Source of the DNA: Aquitalea aquatilis
GTDB lineage: Bacteria; Pseudomonadota; Gammaproteobacteria; Burkholderiales; Chromobacteriaceae
Assembly: GCF_005155025.1 (NCBI RefSeq)
Contig: NZ_CP039731.1
Span: 4,030,001-4,094,000 of the forward strand
Length of the DNA stretch: 64,000 bases
Direction of reading: 5' to 3'
This document shows, in pieces, positions 36,389 to 49,425 of this stretch. The notes below the pieces were generated by a model, which did not search any database, was not told where the DNA came from, and saw nothing but the letters and a program-made list of their open reading frames with translations. Position 1 is the stretch's first letter, and every line of letters begins with the position of its first letter. A program made the position numbers and the translations under genes.

Positions 36389-37279
36389 ATGTCACACATC
36401 GCCTTCATCGGCCTGGGCAATATGGGTGGGCCGATGGCGCTCAATCTGGTGGCCAAGGGTTTTAGCGTCGCCGCTTTTGATTTGTCCGCCGACGCGCTGG
36501 CCAGGCTGCAAGCAGCCGGTGCCCGTGCCGCCAGCAGCGCCCTGGACGCAGTGCAAGGGGCCAGCGTGGTGATTTCCATGCTGCCGGCCGGCAAGCATGT
36601 GCAGGCGCTGTATCTGGGCGAGCAAGGACTGTTTGCCAAGCTGCCCGCCGCTACGCTGGTGATCGACTGCAGCACCATTTCCGCCAGCGATGCGCGCAAA
36701 GTAGCCGATGCTGCCAGCGCGGCCGGCCTGCGCATGCTGGATGCGCCGGTATCCGGCGGCACGGCAGGTGCTGCGGCCGGCACCCTTACCTTCATCGTCG
36801 GTGGTGCCGAGGCCGATCTGACAGAAGCCCGACCACTGCTGGAGGCCATGGGCAAGAACATCTTCCACGCCGGTGGCAACGGTGCCGGCCAAACCGCCAA
36901 GATCTGCAACAACATGCTGCTGGGCATCCTGATGGCGGGCACCGCCGAAGCGCTGGCGCTGGGGGTGAAAAACGGGCTGGACCCGGCCGTGCTGTCCGAC
37001 ATCATGCGCAACAGCTCTGGCCGCAACTGGGCGCTGGAACTGTACAACCCCTGGCCGGGGGTGATGGAAAGCGCACCGGCCAGCCGTGGCTATAGCGGCG
37101 GCTTCATGACCGCGCTGATGCTCAAGGACCTGGGCCTAGCCGAAGCGACCGCGCTGGACAGCCACGCCGCCACGCCCATGGGCGCTCTGGCGCGCAATCT
37201 GTATGAAAGCCATGCGGCTGAGGGCAAGGGTCAGCTGGATTTTTCCAGCATCCTGCAGCACTTCTACCATCAGGATTGA
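36389..37279 (+). CDS. mmsB: 3-hydroxyisobutyrate dehydrogenase
   Basis: MmsB oxidises 3-hydroxyisobutyrate to methylmalonate semialdehyde, the substrate of MmsA. The 296-residue protein has the NAD site FIGLGNMGGPMA, the substrate motif DAPVSGGTAGA, and the catalytic lysine segment GNGAGQTAKICNNM. GAGGAGAGACC precedes the ATG. It is the last gene of the valine cluster and is followed by a terminator. Confidence 0.96.
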   Translation: MSHIAFIGLGNMGGPMALNLVAKGFSVAAFDLSADALARLQAAGARAASSALDAVQGASVVISMLPAGKHVQALYLGEQGLFAKLPAATLVIDCSTISASDARKVADAASAAGLRMLDAPVSGGTAGAAAGTLTFIVGGAEADLTEARPLLEAMGKNIFHAGGNGAGQTAKICNNMLLGILMAGTAEALALGVKNGLDPAVLSDIMRNSSGRNWALELYNPWPGVMESAPASRGYSGGFMTALMLKDLGLAEATALDSHAATPMGALARNLYESHAAEGKGQLDFSSILQHFYHQD

Positions 37280-37298
37280 AACACCCCACGCTGACATC

Positions 37299-37324
37299 AG
37301 CCCGGCCCATGCGCCGGGCTTTTT
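37299..37324 (+). terminator. Intrinsic terminator after mmsB
   Basis: AGCCCGGC and GCCGGGCT pair around CCATGC, followed by TTTT, 19 bases after the stop. Confidence 0.88.
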
Positions 37325-37447
37325 CATGCCTGCGCTACACGCATCAGGGCCATTCGGCCTGTTGCAGCAAAATGGTGGAAACCTCGCAAACGGCAGGCAG
37401 TCCAACGGCCTTCATGACGACGTATTCAACCGCTCAGGAAACCAGCC

Positions 37448-38539
37448 ATGAACACCAGAAAACTACTTACCACCGCCCTGCTGCTGGCCGCTGCCAGCCA
37501 GGCATCCAGCGCCGCCGGCGTGCTGAATGTCTACAACTGGTCCGACTACATTGCCAAGGACACCATTCCCGGTTTTGAAAAGCAGACCGGCATCAAGGTG
37601 CGCTACGACAACTACGACAGCAACGAAACCCTGCAATCCAAGCTGCTGACCGGCAGCTCGGGCTACGACATCGTCACCCCCACTTCGGACTTCATGGCCA
37701 AGCAGATTCAGGCTGGTGCCTTCCAGAAACTGGACAAGAGCAAGCTGCCCAATCTGCGCAATCTGGACCCGGCGCTGATGGCCAAGATAGCCGGGGCCGA
37801 CCCCGGCAACCTGTACGGCATCCCCTGGGCCTATGGCACCGATGGCCTGGGTTACAACCTGACCAAGGTGCAGCCGCTACTGGGCAAGGACACCCCGCTG
37901 GACGAGTGGGATGTGCTGTTCAACCCGCAAAAAGCCGCCAAACTGAAAGGCTGCGGCATCTCGGTGCTGGACGATGCCAAGGCAGTATTCGCCACCACCC
38001 TGCACTACCTGGGCAAGGCCCCCAACAGCCGCAACCCGGCCGACTATCAGGCCGCCTTCCAGACCCTGCAAAAAATACGCCCCTATATCAAGCGCTTCAG
38101 CTCGTCCGGCTATATCAACGAACTGGCCAATGGCGACATCTGCATGGTGCTGGGCTATTCCGGTGACGTGGTGATTGCCAAGGCGCGGGCGGCGGAAGCC
38201 AAACGCCCTTATCAACTGGCCTACACCATTCCCAAAACCGGTGCACCGCTGTGGTTTGACGTAATGGTGATTCCCAAGGGCGCAAAGAATGTGGACTCGG
38301 CACTGCAGTGGATCAACTACATGCAAACCCCACAAGTGAATGCCGGCATCACCAACACCGTGTTCTACCCCACCGCCAATGCGGCAGCGCGCAAGTTCGT
38401 AAAACCGGAGATTGCCAACGACCCGGCCATCTACCCGCCGCCAGCCATGATCAACAAACTATTCCTGCTGGAACCGCTGCCGGCTGACATCATGCGCCTG
38501 CAAAACCGCTTGTGGACACAGCTGAAGACCGGACGCTGA
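37448..38539 (+). CDS. Polyamine (putrescine/spermidine) ABC transporter binding protein
   Basis: The 363-residue protein has a Sec signal peptide (1-22, MNTRKLLTTALLLAAASQASS) and a PotD/PotF-type fold with VLNVYNWSDYIAKDTIPGFE, GYDIVTPTSDFMAKQI and IPWAYGTDGLGYN. It captures a polyamine in the periplasm. The sequence is closest in style to PotF/SpuD (putrescine) proteins, but ligand choice needs the binding residues compared. The ABC ATPase and permease genes are not in this window, so it is an orphan here. It is flanked by terminators on both sides. Confidence 0.9.
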   Translation: MNTRKLLTTALLLAAASQASSAAGVLNVYNWSDYIAKDTIPGFEKQTGIKVRYDNYDSNETLQSKLLTGSSGYDIVTPTSDFMAKQIQAGAFQKLDKSKLPNLRNLDPALMAKIAGADPGNLYGIPWAYGTDGLGYNLTKVQPLLGKDTPLDEWDVLFNPQKAAKLKGCGISVLDDAKAVFATTLHYLGKAPNSRNPADYQAAFQTLQKIRPYIKRFSSSGYINELANGDICMVLGYSGDVVIAKARAAEAKRPYQLAYTIPKTGAPLWFDVMVIPKGAKNVDSALQWINYMQTPQVNAGITNTVFYPTANAAARKFVKPEIANDPAIYPPPAMINKLFLLEPLPADIMRLQNRLWTQLKTGR

Positions 38540-38557
38540 TCACCTCGGTCTAGTCAA

Positions 38558-38586
38558 GAAAAAAGGGGCCCAAAGCCCCTTTTTCT
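38558..38586. terminator. Bidirectional intrinsic terminator
   Basis: AAAAAGGGGC and GCCCCTTTTT pair around CCAAA. It separates the binding protein gene from the convergent CinA-like gene. Confidence 0.9.
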
Positions 38587-38604
38587 GTTGTGCCAGACAC
38601 CGGA

Positions 38605-39357
38605 TCAAACGCGTTCGCGCAACTCATACCCTGCCGCCGTCAGTGCCTTGCGCCATTCCGTGACGGCAATGTCCACCAGCTGGCGCTGGCCGGTAAAGCC
38701 GAAGTCGATATGCATCTGCGGGATGGTGTCGTTGCCAAAGCTGGGCAGGCTGGACAGTTTGAGCGCCGGATAGCGCTGGCTGAAGTCCTGCATCAGGGTA
38801 ATCAGGTCACCCTCGCGCGCGTTGAGCGCGATCACCCCGGCCTCGACATCCGGGCTATCATTGAACAGCTCGCGGTACTGGCTATCCAGCACCCATTCGA
38901 TCATCGGCCAGGCCATGGCCGGGAAGCCCGGCACGAAATGCACATGGCCGTGCGAGAAACCGGCAATCTGGTTGACCGGATTAGGGATGATGCGGCTGCC
39001 TTGCGGGAACTTCGCCATATTGATGCGGTGCGGATAGGCATCCGCGCCAAATCTCGCCTCGATCAGCGCACCGGCTACCGGATGGACTTCCAGCGCCAGG
39101 CCCAAGGCCTGGGCTGCGCAGGCGCGCGTGTGGTCGTCCGGCGTCGCGCCGATGCCACCAAAGCTGAACACCAGTTCACCGCTGGTAAAAGCGCGTTGCA
39201 GCGTGGCGGTGATGCGGGCTGGATCATCGCCCACATAGTCAGCCCACGCCAGGCTCAGGCCGCGTGCAGCCAACATGTGGATCAAGGCCTGCAGATGCTT
39301 GTCCTGACGCTTGCCGGACAGCAGTTCGTCACCAATGATGATGGCACCGATTTTCAC
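38605..39357 (-). CDS. CinA-like molybdopterin-binding domain protein
   Basis: The 250-residue protein has the MoaB/Mog-type fold: IGAIIIGDELLSGKRQDKH at the start, FSFGGIGATPDDHTRACAAQA and FVPGFPAMAWPM. It corresponds to the N-terminal half of CinA only; the C-terminal nicotinamide-nucleotide amidase domain is missing. Members are annotated as competence/damage-inducible protein A or molybdopterin-binding; the true activity is uncertain and may be ADP-ribose pyrophosphatase-like. Its stop lies 30 bases from a shared terminator. The YdcF gene lies just upstream on the same strand. Confidence 0.88.
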   Translation of the reverse strand: MKIGAIIIGDELLSGKRQDKHLQALIHMLAARGLSLAWADYVGDDPARITATLQRAFTSGELVFSFGGIGATPDDHTRACAAQALGLALEVHPVAGALIEARFGADAYPHRINMAKFPQGSRIIPNPVNQIAGFSHGHVHFVPGFPAMAWPMIEWVLDSQYRELFNDSPDVEAGVIALNAREGDLITLMQDFSQRYPALKLSSLPSFGNDTIPQMHIDFGFTGQRQLVDIAVTEWRKALTAAGYELRERV

Positions 39358-39374
39358 GCACTCACCTCGTCAAA

Positions 39375-40175
39375 TCAGGGCTGCGCAGTAGGCTGAGCCG
39401 GTTTGTCATGCAGCCAGCCGCGCGCCGTATAGAAAAGAATCCCCAGCCACTCGCGCAAGGCGGAGTGGCACTCCTGCATGGCCCGGCCAGTAGGCAGATA
39501 CCAGGCCAGCCCCCCGCCATCATAGCGGACAAAACCGGTAGGTGCGGGCTGCACTTGCAAGCCTTCTGCCGTAAAAAACGGCAAGGCCCGGCGCAGATGC
39601 CAGCCCTGGCTGACCAGTGCAATACGTGTGACTCCGGCCTTTTTCAGCAGGCCGGCACTATAGCGTGCATTCTCGAGTGTGGTATTGGACTGTATTTCCA
39701 CCCAGCGTACCGGCAGGCCGTAGTCCTGCTGCAAGGTGCGCGCCATGACTTCGCCCTCCGCCTCGCCCCCCAGCGGTGAGCCGCCGGTGACCAGCAGCGG
39801 CAGCTGACTGCGCCGGGCCAGCCAGGCGGCATAGCGCAGGCGGCTGAGGGTATCCGCGGCGGGTTCGTTACGGCCGTACTCCGGGGCCGGCTTCTTGCCG
39901 CCACCCAGTACCACGATGGCCTGGGCCTGCTGCAATTGGCTCGCAGTGATGGGTGGATATTGTTCCAGCCCGGCACTCAGCCACATGGCGGTACGGGGAA
40001 TGGACAGGCCATAGGCCAGAAACAGGCCGCCCAGCAGCAGCACCCAGCCAGCAAGCGGGCGCGAACGCAATAACAGCGTGCCAGCCAGTATCGGCAGGAT
40101 GAATAGTAGCGGGGGTAATAAAAAGGCCCCGAAGAGCTGGTGAACCAGTACTTCGGGGCTAATCGTTGCTGTCAT
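39375..40175 (-). CDS. YdcF/DUF218 family membrane-anchored protein
   Basis: The 266-residue protein has two N-terminal membrane helices (about 12-34 and 39-57) and a C-terminal DUF218 domain starting QAIVVLGGGKK, with LLVTGGSPLGGEAEG and SNTTLENARYS. Related proteins (ElyC, SanA) act in envelope integrity, perhaps on lipid-linked precursors. The domain is probably periplasmic. It lies 17 bases before the CinA-like gene on the same strand, and downstream of livF by 15 bases. Confidence 0.87.
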   Translation of the reverse strand: MTATISPEVLVHQLFGAFLLPPLLFILPILAGTLLLRSRPLAGWVLLLGGLFLAYGLSIPRTAMWLSAGLEQYPPITASQLQQAQAIVVLGGGKKPAPEYGRNEPAADTLSRLRYAAWLARRSQLPLLVTGGSPLGGEAEGEVMARTLQQDYGLPVRWVEIQSNTTLENARYSAGLLKKAGVTRIALVSQGWHLRRALPFFTAEGLQVQPAPTGFVRYDGGGLAWYLPTGRAMQECHSALREWLGILFYTARGWLHDKPAQPTAQP

Positions 40176-40190
40176 TGAAGACTCGTTTGC

Positions 40191-40901
40191 TTACTCGCCG
40201 AGGTAGGCGTTACGTACGCGTTCGTCGTCGAGCAATTCGCGCGCCGGGCCACCCATGGTGATACGGCCGCTTTCCATCACATAGCCACGCTGCGACACTT
40301 CCAGCGCCAGCTTGGCGTTCTGCTCTACCAGCAGCATGGTCACGCCTTCCTTGGCAATCATCTGGATGATTTCGAAAATCTTTTCCACGATGATCGGCGC
40401 CAGGCCCATGGACGGCTCGTCCAGCAGCAAGAGCTTGGGCTTGGACAGCATGGCACGGCCCATGGCCACCATTTGCTGTTCGCCGCCGGACAAGGTGCCG
40501 GCCAGCTGCTTGAAACGCTCTTTCAGCCGCGGGAACAGCTCGTATACGCGCTCGATTTCGCCCTGGATGGCAGCGGTATCATTGCGGTAGTAGGCACCCA
40601 TTTGCAGGTTCTCTTCCACCGTCAGCTTGCTGAAGATGCCGCGACCTTCCGGCACCATCACCAGGCCATGACGCACATAGTCATAGGACGGAATGGTTCC
40701 GTTCAGCTTGCCATCGTAGCTGATGCTGCCACCGGACGGCTTGACCATGCCGATCAGGGTTTTCAGGGTGGTGGTCTTGCCGGCGCCGTTGGCACCGATC
40801 AGCGTCACCAGTTCGCCCTGGTCAATATGGAAATCGATCCCTTTGACAGCCTGAATGCCGCCGTAGGCCACTTGCAGGTTTTTAACTTCTAAGAGACTCA
40901 T
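40191..40901 (-). CDS. livF: Branched-chain amino acid ABC transporter ATPase LivF
   Basis: The 236-residue ATPase has Walker A GANGAGKTT, the ABC signature LSGGEQQM, Walker B LLLLDEPS and the LivF-typical MGLAPIIVEKIFEII and ESGRITMGGPA. It works with LivG on the LivH/LivM permease pair. Its start codon overlaps the livG stop (ATGA), indicating coupled translation. It is the last gene of livHMGF. Confidence 0.97.
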   Translation of the reverse strand: MSLLEVKNLQVAYGGIQAVKGIDFHIDQGELVTLIGANGAGKTTTLKTLIGMVKPSGGSISYDGKLNGTIPSYDYVRHGLVMVPEGRGIFSKLTVEENLQMGAYYRNDTAAIQGEIERVYELFPRLKERFKQLAGTLSGGEQQMVAMGRAMLSKPKLLLLDEPSMGLAPIIVEKIFEIIQMIAKEGVTMLLVEQNAKLALEVSQRGYVMESGRITMGGPARELLDDERVRNAYLGE

Positions 40902-41668
40902 GCGTGTGCCGCTCCCAAATAAGCCTCAATCACTTTCGGGTTTCTGCGTACTTCTTCCGGGATGCCTTCGGCAATTTTCTTGCCGTAGTCCAGCACCGCG
41001 ATACGGTCACACAGGCCCATCATGAGCTTGACGTCGTGTTCAATCAGCAAAACCGTGGTGCCGCTCTTGGCAATCTTGCTCATCAGATCCTTGAGCGACT
41101 CGGTTTCACGCGGGTTCATACCGGCAGCCGGTTCGTCCAGTGCCAGCAGCTTGGGCTCGGTAGCCAGCGCACGGGCAATTTCCAGACGGCGCTGGTGGCC
41201 GTAGGACAGGTTGCGGGCACGCTCGTTGGCCACATCGGCAATGCCGACGTATTCCAGCAGTTCCCAGGCCTTGTCGGTAATCGACTGTTCTTCGGCACGG
41301 GTACGGCGGTCACGCAATACCGCACCCAGCGCACCGGCCTTGGAACGGATGTGGCGACCCACCATCACGTTTTCCAGCGCGGTCATTTCGGCAAACAGGC
41401 GAATGTTCTGGAAGGTACGGGCAATCCCGGCTTCCACCACGATGTGCGGCTTGGCCTGGAACAGGTTCTTGCCGTCGAAGGTGAAGGAGCCTTCGTCAGG
41501 CACGTACAGCCCGGTCAGCACGTTGAACAGCGTAGTCTTGCCGGCGCCGTTAGGACCGATCAGACCGTAGATCTCACCCTTGTTGATGGTGAGGCCGACG
41601 CCGCTCAGCGCGTGCAAGCCACCAAAACGCTTGTTGATGCCTTCGATTTTCAGCAGTACTTCAGCCAT
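40898..41668 (-). CDS. livG: Branched-chain amino acid ABC transporter ATPase LivG
   Basis: The 256-residue ATPase has Walker A GPNGAGKTT, LSYGHQRRLEIARAL as ABC signature region, Walker B LLALDEPAAGMN and the LivG-typical ARTFQNIRLF. It pairs with LivF in the cytoplasm to drive import of leucine, isoleucine and valine, and often other amino acids. It lies 3 bases behind livM. Confidence 0.97.
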   Translation of the reverse strand: MAEVLLKIEGINKRFGGLHALSGVGLTINKGEIYGLIGPNGAGKTTLFNVLTGLYVPDEGSFTFDGKNLFQAKPHIVVEAGIARTFQNIRLFAEMTALENVMVGRHIRSKAGALGAVLRDRRTRAEEQSITDKAWELLEYVGIADVANERARNLSYGHQRRLEIARALATEPKLLALDEPAAGMNPRETESLKDLMSKIAKSGTTVLLIEHDVKLMMGLCDRIAVLDYGKKIAEGIPEEVRRNPKVIEAYLGAAHA

Positions 41669-41671
41669 GAC

Positions 41672-42754
41672 TTAACCTTTCTGCGCCGCCGCGTCTTTGG
41701 CGTCCTTGAACTCAGCCTTGCGGCGTTTGGACGGCAGCATGCCTTCCGGACGAACCAGCATCATCACTACCATGGCAATGCCGAACAGCAGCATGCGGGC
41801 ATTTTCCGGGTCGATCAGCATGCGACCCATGGTCTTCATCTGCAGCGGGCCAATCACGTCACGCAGGATTTCCGGCGCAATGGTCAGCACCACGGCACCC
41901 AGGATCACACCGGCGATATTGCCCATGCCGCCCAGTACGATCATGGCCAGGATCATGATGGACTCCAGCAAGCTGAAGGATTCCGGCGAGACAAAGCCCT
42001 GGAAGGCAGAGAACAGGCCACCAGCCACACCACCGGACAGCGCGCCCAGTGCAAAAGCCAGCAGCTTGATGTTGCGGATGTTGATACCCATGGCGGAAGC
42101 CGCCACCTGGTCTTCACGCAGTGCCACCCAGGCACGACCGATACGGGAGTGCTGCAGGCGGGAAGCCATGATCACCACCAGCACAGTCAGCGCCAGGAAC
42201 AGATAGTAGTACAGATAAACCGGCGGCAGGTTCAGGCCGAACAGGCTGATCGGGGTACCCAGATCTACACCCGCCACGTGGATGGGATCGATCAGGTTGA
42301 TACCTTGCGGGCCGTTGGTGATATTGATCGGCGCATTCAGGTTGTTCATGAAAATACGCACGATTTCACCAAAACCCAGCGTCACGATGGCCAGATAGTC
42401 ACCCTTCAGGCGCAATACCGGCGTACCGAGCAGAACACCGAAGAAGGCGGCAAACAGCGCCCCCAGCGGGATGGTGACATAGAAGGGCCAGTGAATGCCG
42501 AAGTGCGGCGAACTCAGCAGGGCATACGTGTAAGCACCCACTGCGTAGAAGGCGATGAAGCCCAGGTCGAGCAGGCCGGCAAAGCCCACCACGATGTTCA
42601 GGCCCAGCGCCAGCATCACGTACAGCAGCGCAAAGTCGACGATACGTACCCAGGAATTACCCAGCGCACCACCCACCACAAACGGCAGGACACACAGAGC
42701 AATACCGCAGGCAATAAACAGCCCGAGTTTTTTGGAATCGAGTGCCTTGGTCAT
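41672..42754 (-). CDS. livM: Branched-chain amino acid ABC transporter permease LivM
   Basis: The 360-residue inner-membrane protein has about ten helices and the LivM features ALGLNIVVGFAGLLDLG, VTLGFGEIVRIFMNNL and AMGINIRNIKLLAFALGALS, the coupling loop (GRAWVALREDQVAA) that touches the ATPases. It forms the translocation path with LivH and sits 17 bases behind livH. Confidence 0.96.
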   Translation of the reverse strand: MTKALDSKKLGLFIACGIALCVLPFVVGGALGNSWVRIVDFALLYVMLALGLNIVVGFAGLLDLGFIAFYAVGAYTYALLSSPHFGIHWPFYVTIPLGALFAAFFGVLLGTPVLRLKGDYLAIVTLGFGEIVRIFMNNLNAPINITNGPQGINLIDPIHVAGVDLGTPISLFGLNLPPVYLYYYLFLALTVLVVIMASRLQHSRIGRAWVALREDQVAASAMGINIRNIKLLAFALGALSGGVAGGLFSAFQGFVSPESFSLLESIMILAMIVLGGMGNIAGVILGAVVLTIAPEILRDVIGPLQMKTMGRMLIDPENARMLLFGIAMVVMMLVRPEGMLPSKRRKAEFKDAKDAAAQKG

Positions 42755-42771
42755 ATTATTTCTCCCCCAGA

Positions 42772-43701
42772 TCAGGCACGGTCAGCCATCTTTTCGCCCA
42801 GCAGGCCGGACGGACGGAAAATCAGCACCAGGATCAGCACCATGAAGGCAAAGATGTCCTGGTAGTTGGAACCCAGGAAACCACCGGTCAGCTGGCCGAT
42901 ATAGCCGGCACCCAGGCTTTCGATGATGCCCAGTAGAATGCCACCCGCTACCGCACCACCCAGGTTGCCGATACCACCCAGCACTGCAGCGGTAAACGCC
43001 TTCAGGCCGATCATGAAGCCCATATAGTAGTGAGCTTGCGAGTAGTTGGTCGCGACCATCACACCGGCAATCGCACCCAGGCCGGAACCCAGCATGAACG
43101 TGGCGGAGATGATGGTGTTGACATTGACACCCATCAGGCCGGCCACAGTCGGGTTCTGGCTGGTTGCACGCATGGCACGGCCCAGCTTGGTTTTTTCAAC
43201 CATCACCAGCAAGCCAGTCATCAGCACCACGCACAGCACCACGATCATGACCTGCAGCTTGGTAATGCTGGCACCCATGATGCTGACAGTATCGGAGTTG
43301 AGCAGGTCAGGGAAAGGAATGTAGTTGCGGCCCCAGATCAGGATAGCCACCTGCTGCAGCGTGATGGACAGGCCGATCGCGGTAATCAGCGGGGCCAGTC
43401 GTTGTGCGCCACGCAGCGGACGGTAGGCCACCCGCTCAATGACGAAGCCCAGCAGGGCACATGCCGGAATGGCCACCAGCGTACCGATCAGTACGATGGC
43501 CCAGCCCGGCAGGTCTACACCGGAATGCGTCAGCGTAGAGACAACGGTAATACATACCATGGCACCGAACATCACGACTTCGCCATGGGCGAAGTTGATG
43601 AGCCCCATGATCCCGTACACCATGGTGTAACCCAGCGCGATCAGCGCATAGATACTACCAAGTACCAGACCATTGAGGATCTGTTGGATAAAAATGTCCA
43701 C
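42772..43701 (-). CDS. livH: Branched-chain amino acid ABC transporter permease LivH
   Basis: The 309-residue inner-membrane protein shows the LivH pattern LVLGSIYALIALGYTMVYGI, INFAHGEVVM and RAMRATSQNPTVAGLMG as coupling loop. AAGGAGATCTCC before the ATG is a strong ribosome site. It heads the operon livHMGF. A LivJ/LivK binding-protein gene is not in the window, so substrate capture depends on a gene elsewhere. Located near the valine breakdown cluster, it may supply that pathway. Confidence 0.97.
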   Translation of the reverse strand: MDIFIQQILNGLVLGSIYALIALGYTMVYGIMGLINFAHGEVVMFGAMVCITVVSTLTHSGVDLPGWAIVLIGTLVAIPACALLGFVIERVAYRPLRGAQRLAPLITAIGLSITLQQVAILIWGRNYIPFPDLLNSDTVSIMGASITKLQVMIVVLCVVLMTGLLVMVEKTKLGRAMRATSQNPTVAGLMGVNVNTIISATFMLGSGLGAIAGVMVATNYSQAHYYMGFMIGLKAFTAAVLGGIGNLGGAVAGGILLGIIESLGAGYIGQLTGGFLGSNYQDIFAFMVLILVLIFRPSGLLGEKMADRA

Positions 43702-44384
43702 GTGGGAGATCTCCTTTGATTAAACGACCCAGCAGCTTGTAGGGCTTACCCTCTTCTTATGCCACCTGTAGTTGTATAGCCTGTCGTATTGAACCATTTT
43801 TCTGGTTTCTGTCTGACAGCCGCACGGATTATGCGTGTGGATTCAATCGACTGTCAATCTTAAAAACCGGCAAAAAACGGCTAAAAAGCAAATCATTTAA
43901 AAACTTTGCATGTTATTGATTTTATTTAGTTTTTTCAGGCAATAACGCTGCGCCGCAACAAGATAAAATTGGATATCTTCGCTACGCCGTGCCACACCTG
44001 CCCAAGCATGCATTTTCACATTTTTGACATGTTTCCCCTTGATATTCTTCGTTTTCGAAAAGATATGTTCATTCACATTCCAAAGTGAACATAGAATTTT
44101 CGCAGTCATTCGAATGTATACAATCTTCGGGATACAATCCAAAGCATTACACTAAGGCATAGCTGGCGAGAAAATTCTCATGGCTGCGCACGTATCCTGA
44201 TGAATCAAACCCGATAAAACTCACTCTACGTCCCCCTAGAGCAAAAGTCGGGCCAGATTTTTACGCTGAAAAAGCCCCGCCCTGCCCCATAATGCGGCAG
44301 AAATCTCCCAAACGCCCCAAAAAGAATCCTGCTGGCACCGCCACTGCCAGCTGGCCGCTACCCAGCACAGCTGCCTCTGCCACC
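43702..44384. other. Intergenic region between the liv and aru operons
   Basis: The first 100 bases should hold the livH promoter. From about 43850 to 44150 the DNA turns AT-rich; the only open frame (minus strand, 43897-44142, 81 codons) has no ribosome site and no recognised family. The part from 44150 on is GC-rich again and without a convincing gene. I see no mobile element ends. Confidence 0.65.
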
Positions 44385-44418
44385 ATGAATAAAACCACCC
44401 GCAGGTGGCTTTATTCAT
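44385..44418 (-). terminator. Intrinsic terminator after the aru operon
   Basis: Two 15-base arms (44385-44399 and 44404-44418) pair with one mismatch around CGCA; read on the minus strand the GC stem is followed by TTTTATT. It lies 34 bases after the astB stop. Confidence 0.85.
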
Positions 44419-44452
44419 CAATCAGCTGGCGACAAGTCGGCCACCCTGCCTG

Positions 44453-48287
<3,835 letters not shown>

Positions 48288-48298
48288 GCTGCTTCTCC

Positions 48299-49318
48299 TC
48301 AGCCTTGCTGCAAACCGACGACGCGCACAGTGTCACCACTGCCCACACCCAGGGCCTGGGCCGCGTCGGGGTTGATGAAGGCCACGCCATCGACCACCGC
48401 CACCCGTATGGCTGCGGCGGCAAAGTCGCCTACCTGTTGATTGCATACCAGATGCACGCTGGCCTGGGCCGGCAGGCTGGCCGCCACCTCGACCGGATAG
48501 CAGCGATTGCGCTCCAGTGTCTGCAGGCGATCCAGCTCGGCAGTCAGCACGGCACCCCCATCGAAGATGTCGATGTAGTTGTCGGCCTCGAAACCCTCCG
48601 TGGTCAGCAACTGACAGGGCCGCTCGAAATTGGCATGAATCTGGCCGATGGCGTTTTGCGCATCATCCGGCAACAAGGGTACATAGATGGGGTAGCTGGG
48701 CATCAGCTCGGCAATGAAGGTCTTGCTGTGGCCGACAAAAGCCTGCTCCACCTGCAGGAAATCCATATTGAAGAAGCGACGGCCAATGGCGTTCCAGAAT
48801 GGCGACTGACCGGCATCGTCGTGAATGCCCTGCATCTCGGCAATGATGCGCCGGCCAAAGCGCGCCCGTGCCGTGGCAACAAACAGCAGGCGGGCCCGCG
48901 ACAGCAATTCGGCCGCAATGGGCTCCAGTGCAGCATCGGCATAAAAGCCACATAGCTGCACCATGCCGGTGAGGTCGTGGCAGATGTTCAGCACATGCAC
49001 GCGGTTGTTCACCTTCAAGGTGCGCGAGGCATGGACGAAGGTTTCGCTGCGGTAGCTGTAAAAGGGCTCGTCAAAGCCGGCACAGGCGCTGATGGAGGCG
49101 GTGCCGACCACTTCGCCGGCCGACTCCAGCACGAACATATAATATTCGCTGCCGGTTTCGGCGGTGGCTTCAAACTCGAAGGACGACGCAGACTTCTGGA
49201 TGCGTTCGAACAGCTTGTCGCGGTTATTGGGCAAGCTGGTCACACCGATACCACTGGCAACGGCCAGGCGTTCGATGGCCGGCAGATCGGCAGTGCGGAC
49301 GGGGCGCACGATAAACAT
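48299..49318 (-). CDS. aruF: Arginine/ornithine N-succinyltransferase, alpha-type subunit (AruF-like)
   Basis: The 339-residue AstA-family protein is paralogous to the following gene: FIVRPVRTADLPAIERLAV, VTSLP, YSYRSETFVHASRTL, and SPFWNAIGRRFFNMDF. Together with AruG it should catalyse the first AST step. The alpha/beta naming is by operon position and resemblance to Pseudomonas aruF and is less certain than the family. GGGAGG precedes the ATG. It stands 11 bases before aruG. Confidence 0.9.
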   Translation of the reverse strand: MFIVRPVRTADLPAIERLAVASGIGVTSLPNNRDKLFERIQKSASSFEFEATAETGSEYYMFVLESAGEVVGTASISACAGFDEPFYSYRSETFVHASRTLKVNNRVHVLNICHDLTGMVQLCGFYADAALEPIAAELLSRARLLFVATARARFGRRIIAEMQGIHDDAGQSPFWNAIGRRFFNMDFLQVEQAFVGHSKTFIAELMPSYPIYVPLLPDDAQNAIGQIHANFERPCQLLTTEGFEADNYIDIFDGGAVLTAELDRLQTLERNRCYPVEVAASLPAQASVHLVCNQQVGDFAAAAIRVAVVDGVAFINPDAAQALGVGSGDTVRVVGLQQG

Positions 49319-49425
49319 GGGAACCTCCCTCTGGGGGAAAGCCGCTACGCCGTAGCACAGGCGCAGCCGTACCCGCAGCCCCGGAAAAACCCGGGCTGCG
49401 GTATCTCTTGCTGGGGAAAACGGGC

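Noticed and set aside
43897-44142. 81-codon minus-strand open frame upstream of livH
   Set aside because: No ribosome site, no recognised family, and it lies in AT-rich intergenic DNA. It could be a decayed gene remnant, but nothing supports a call.
44236-44421. 61-codon minus-strand frame before the aru terminator
   Set aside because: Its start lies inside the terminator hairpin and the product is a Trp-rich, low-likeness sequence.
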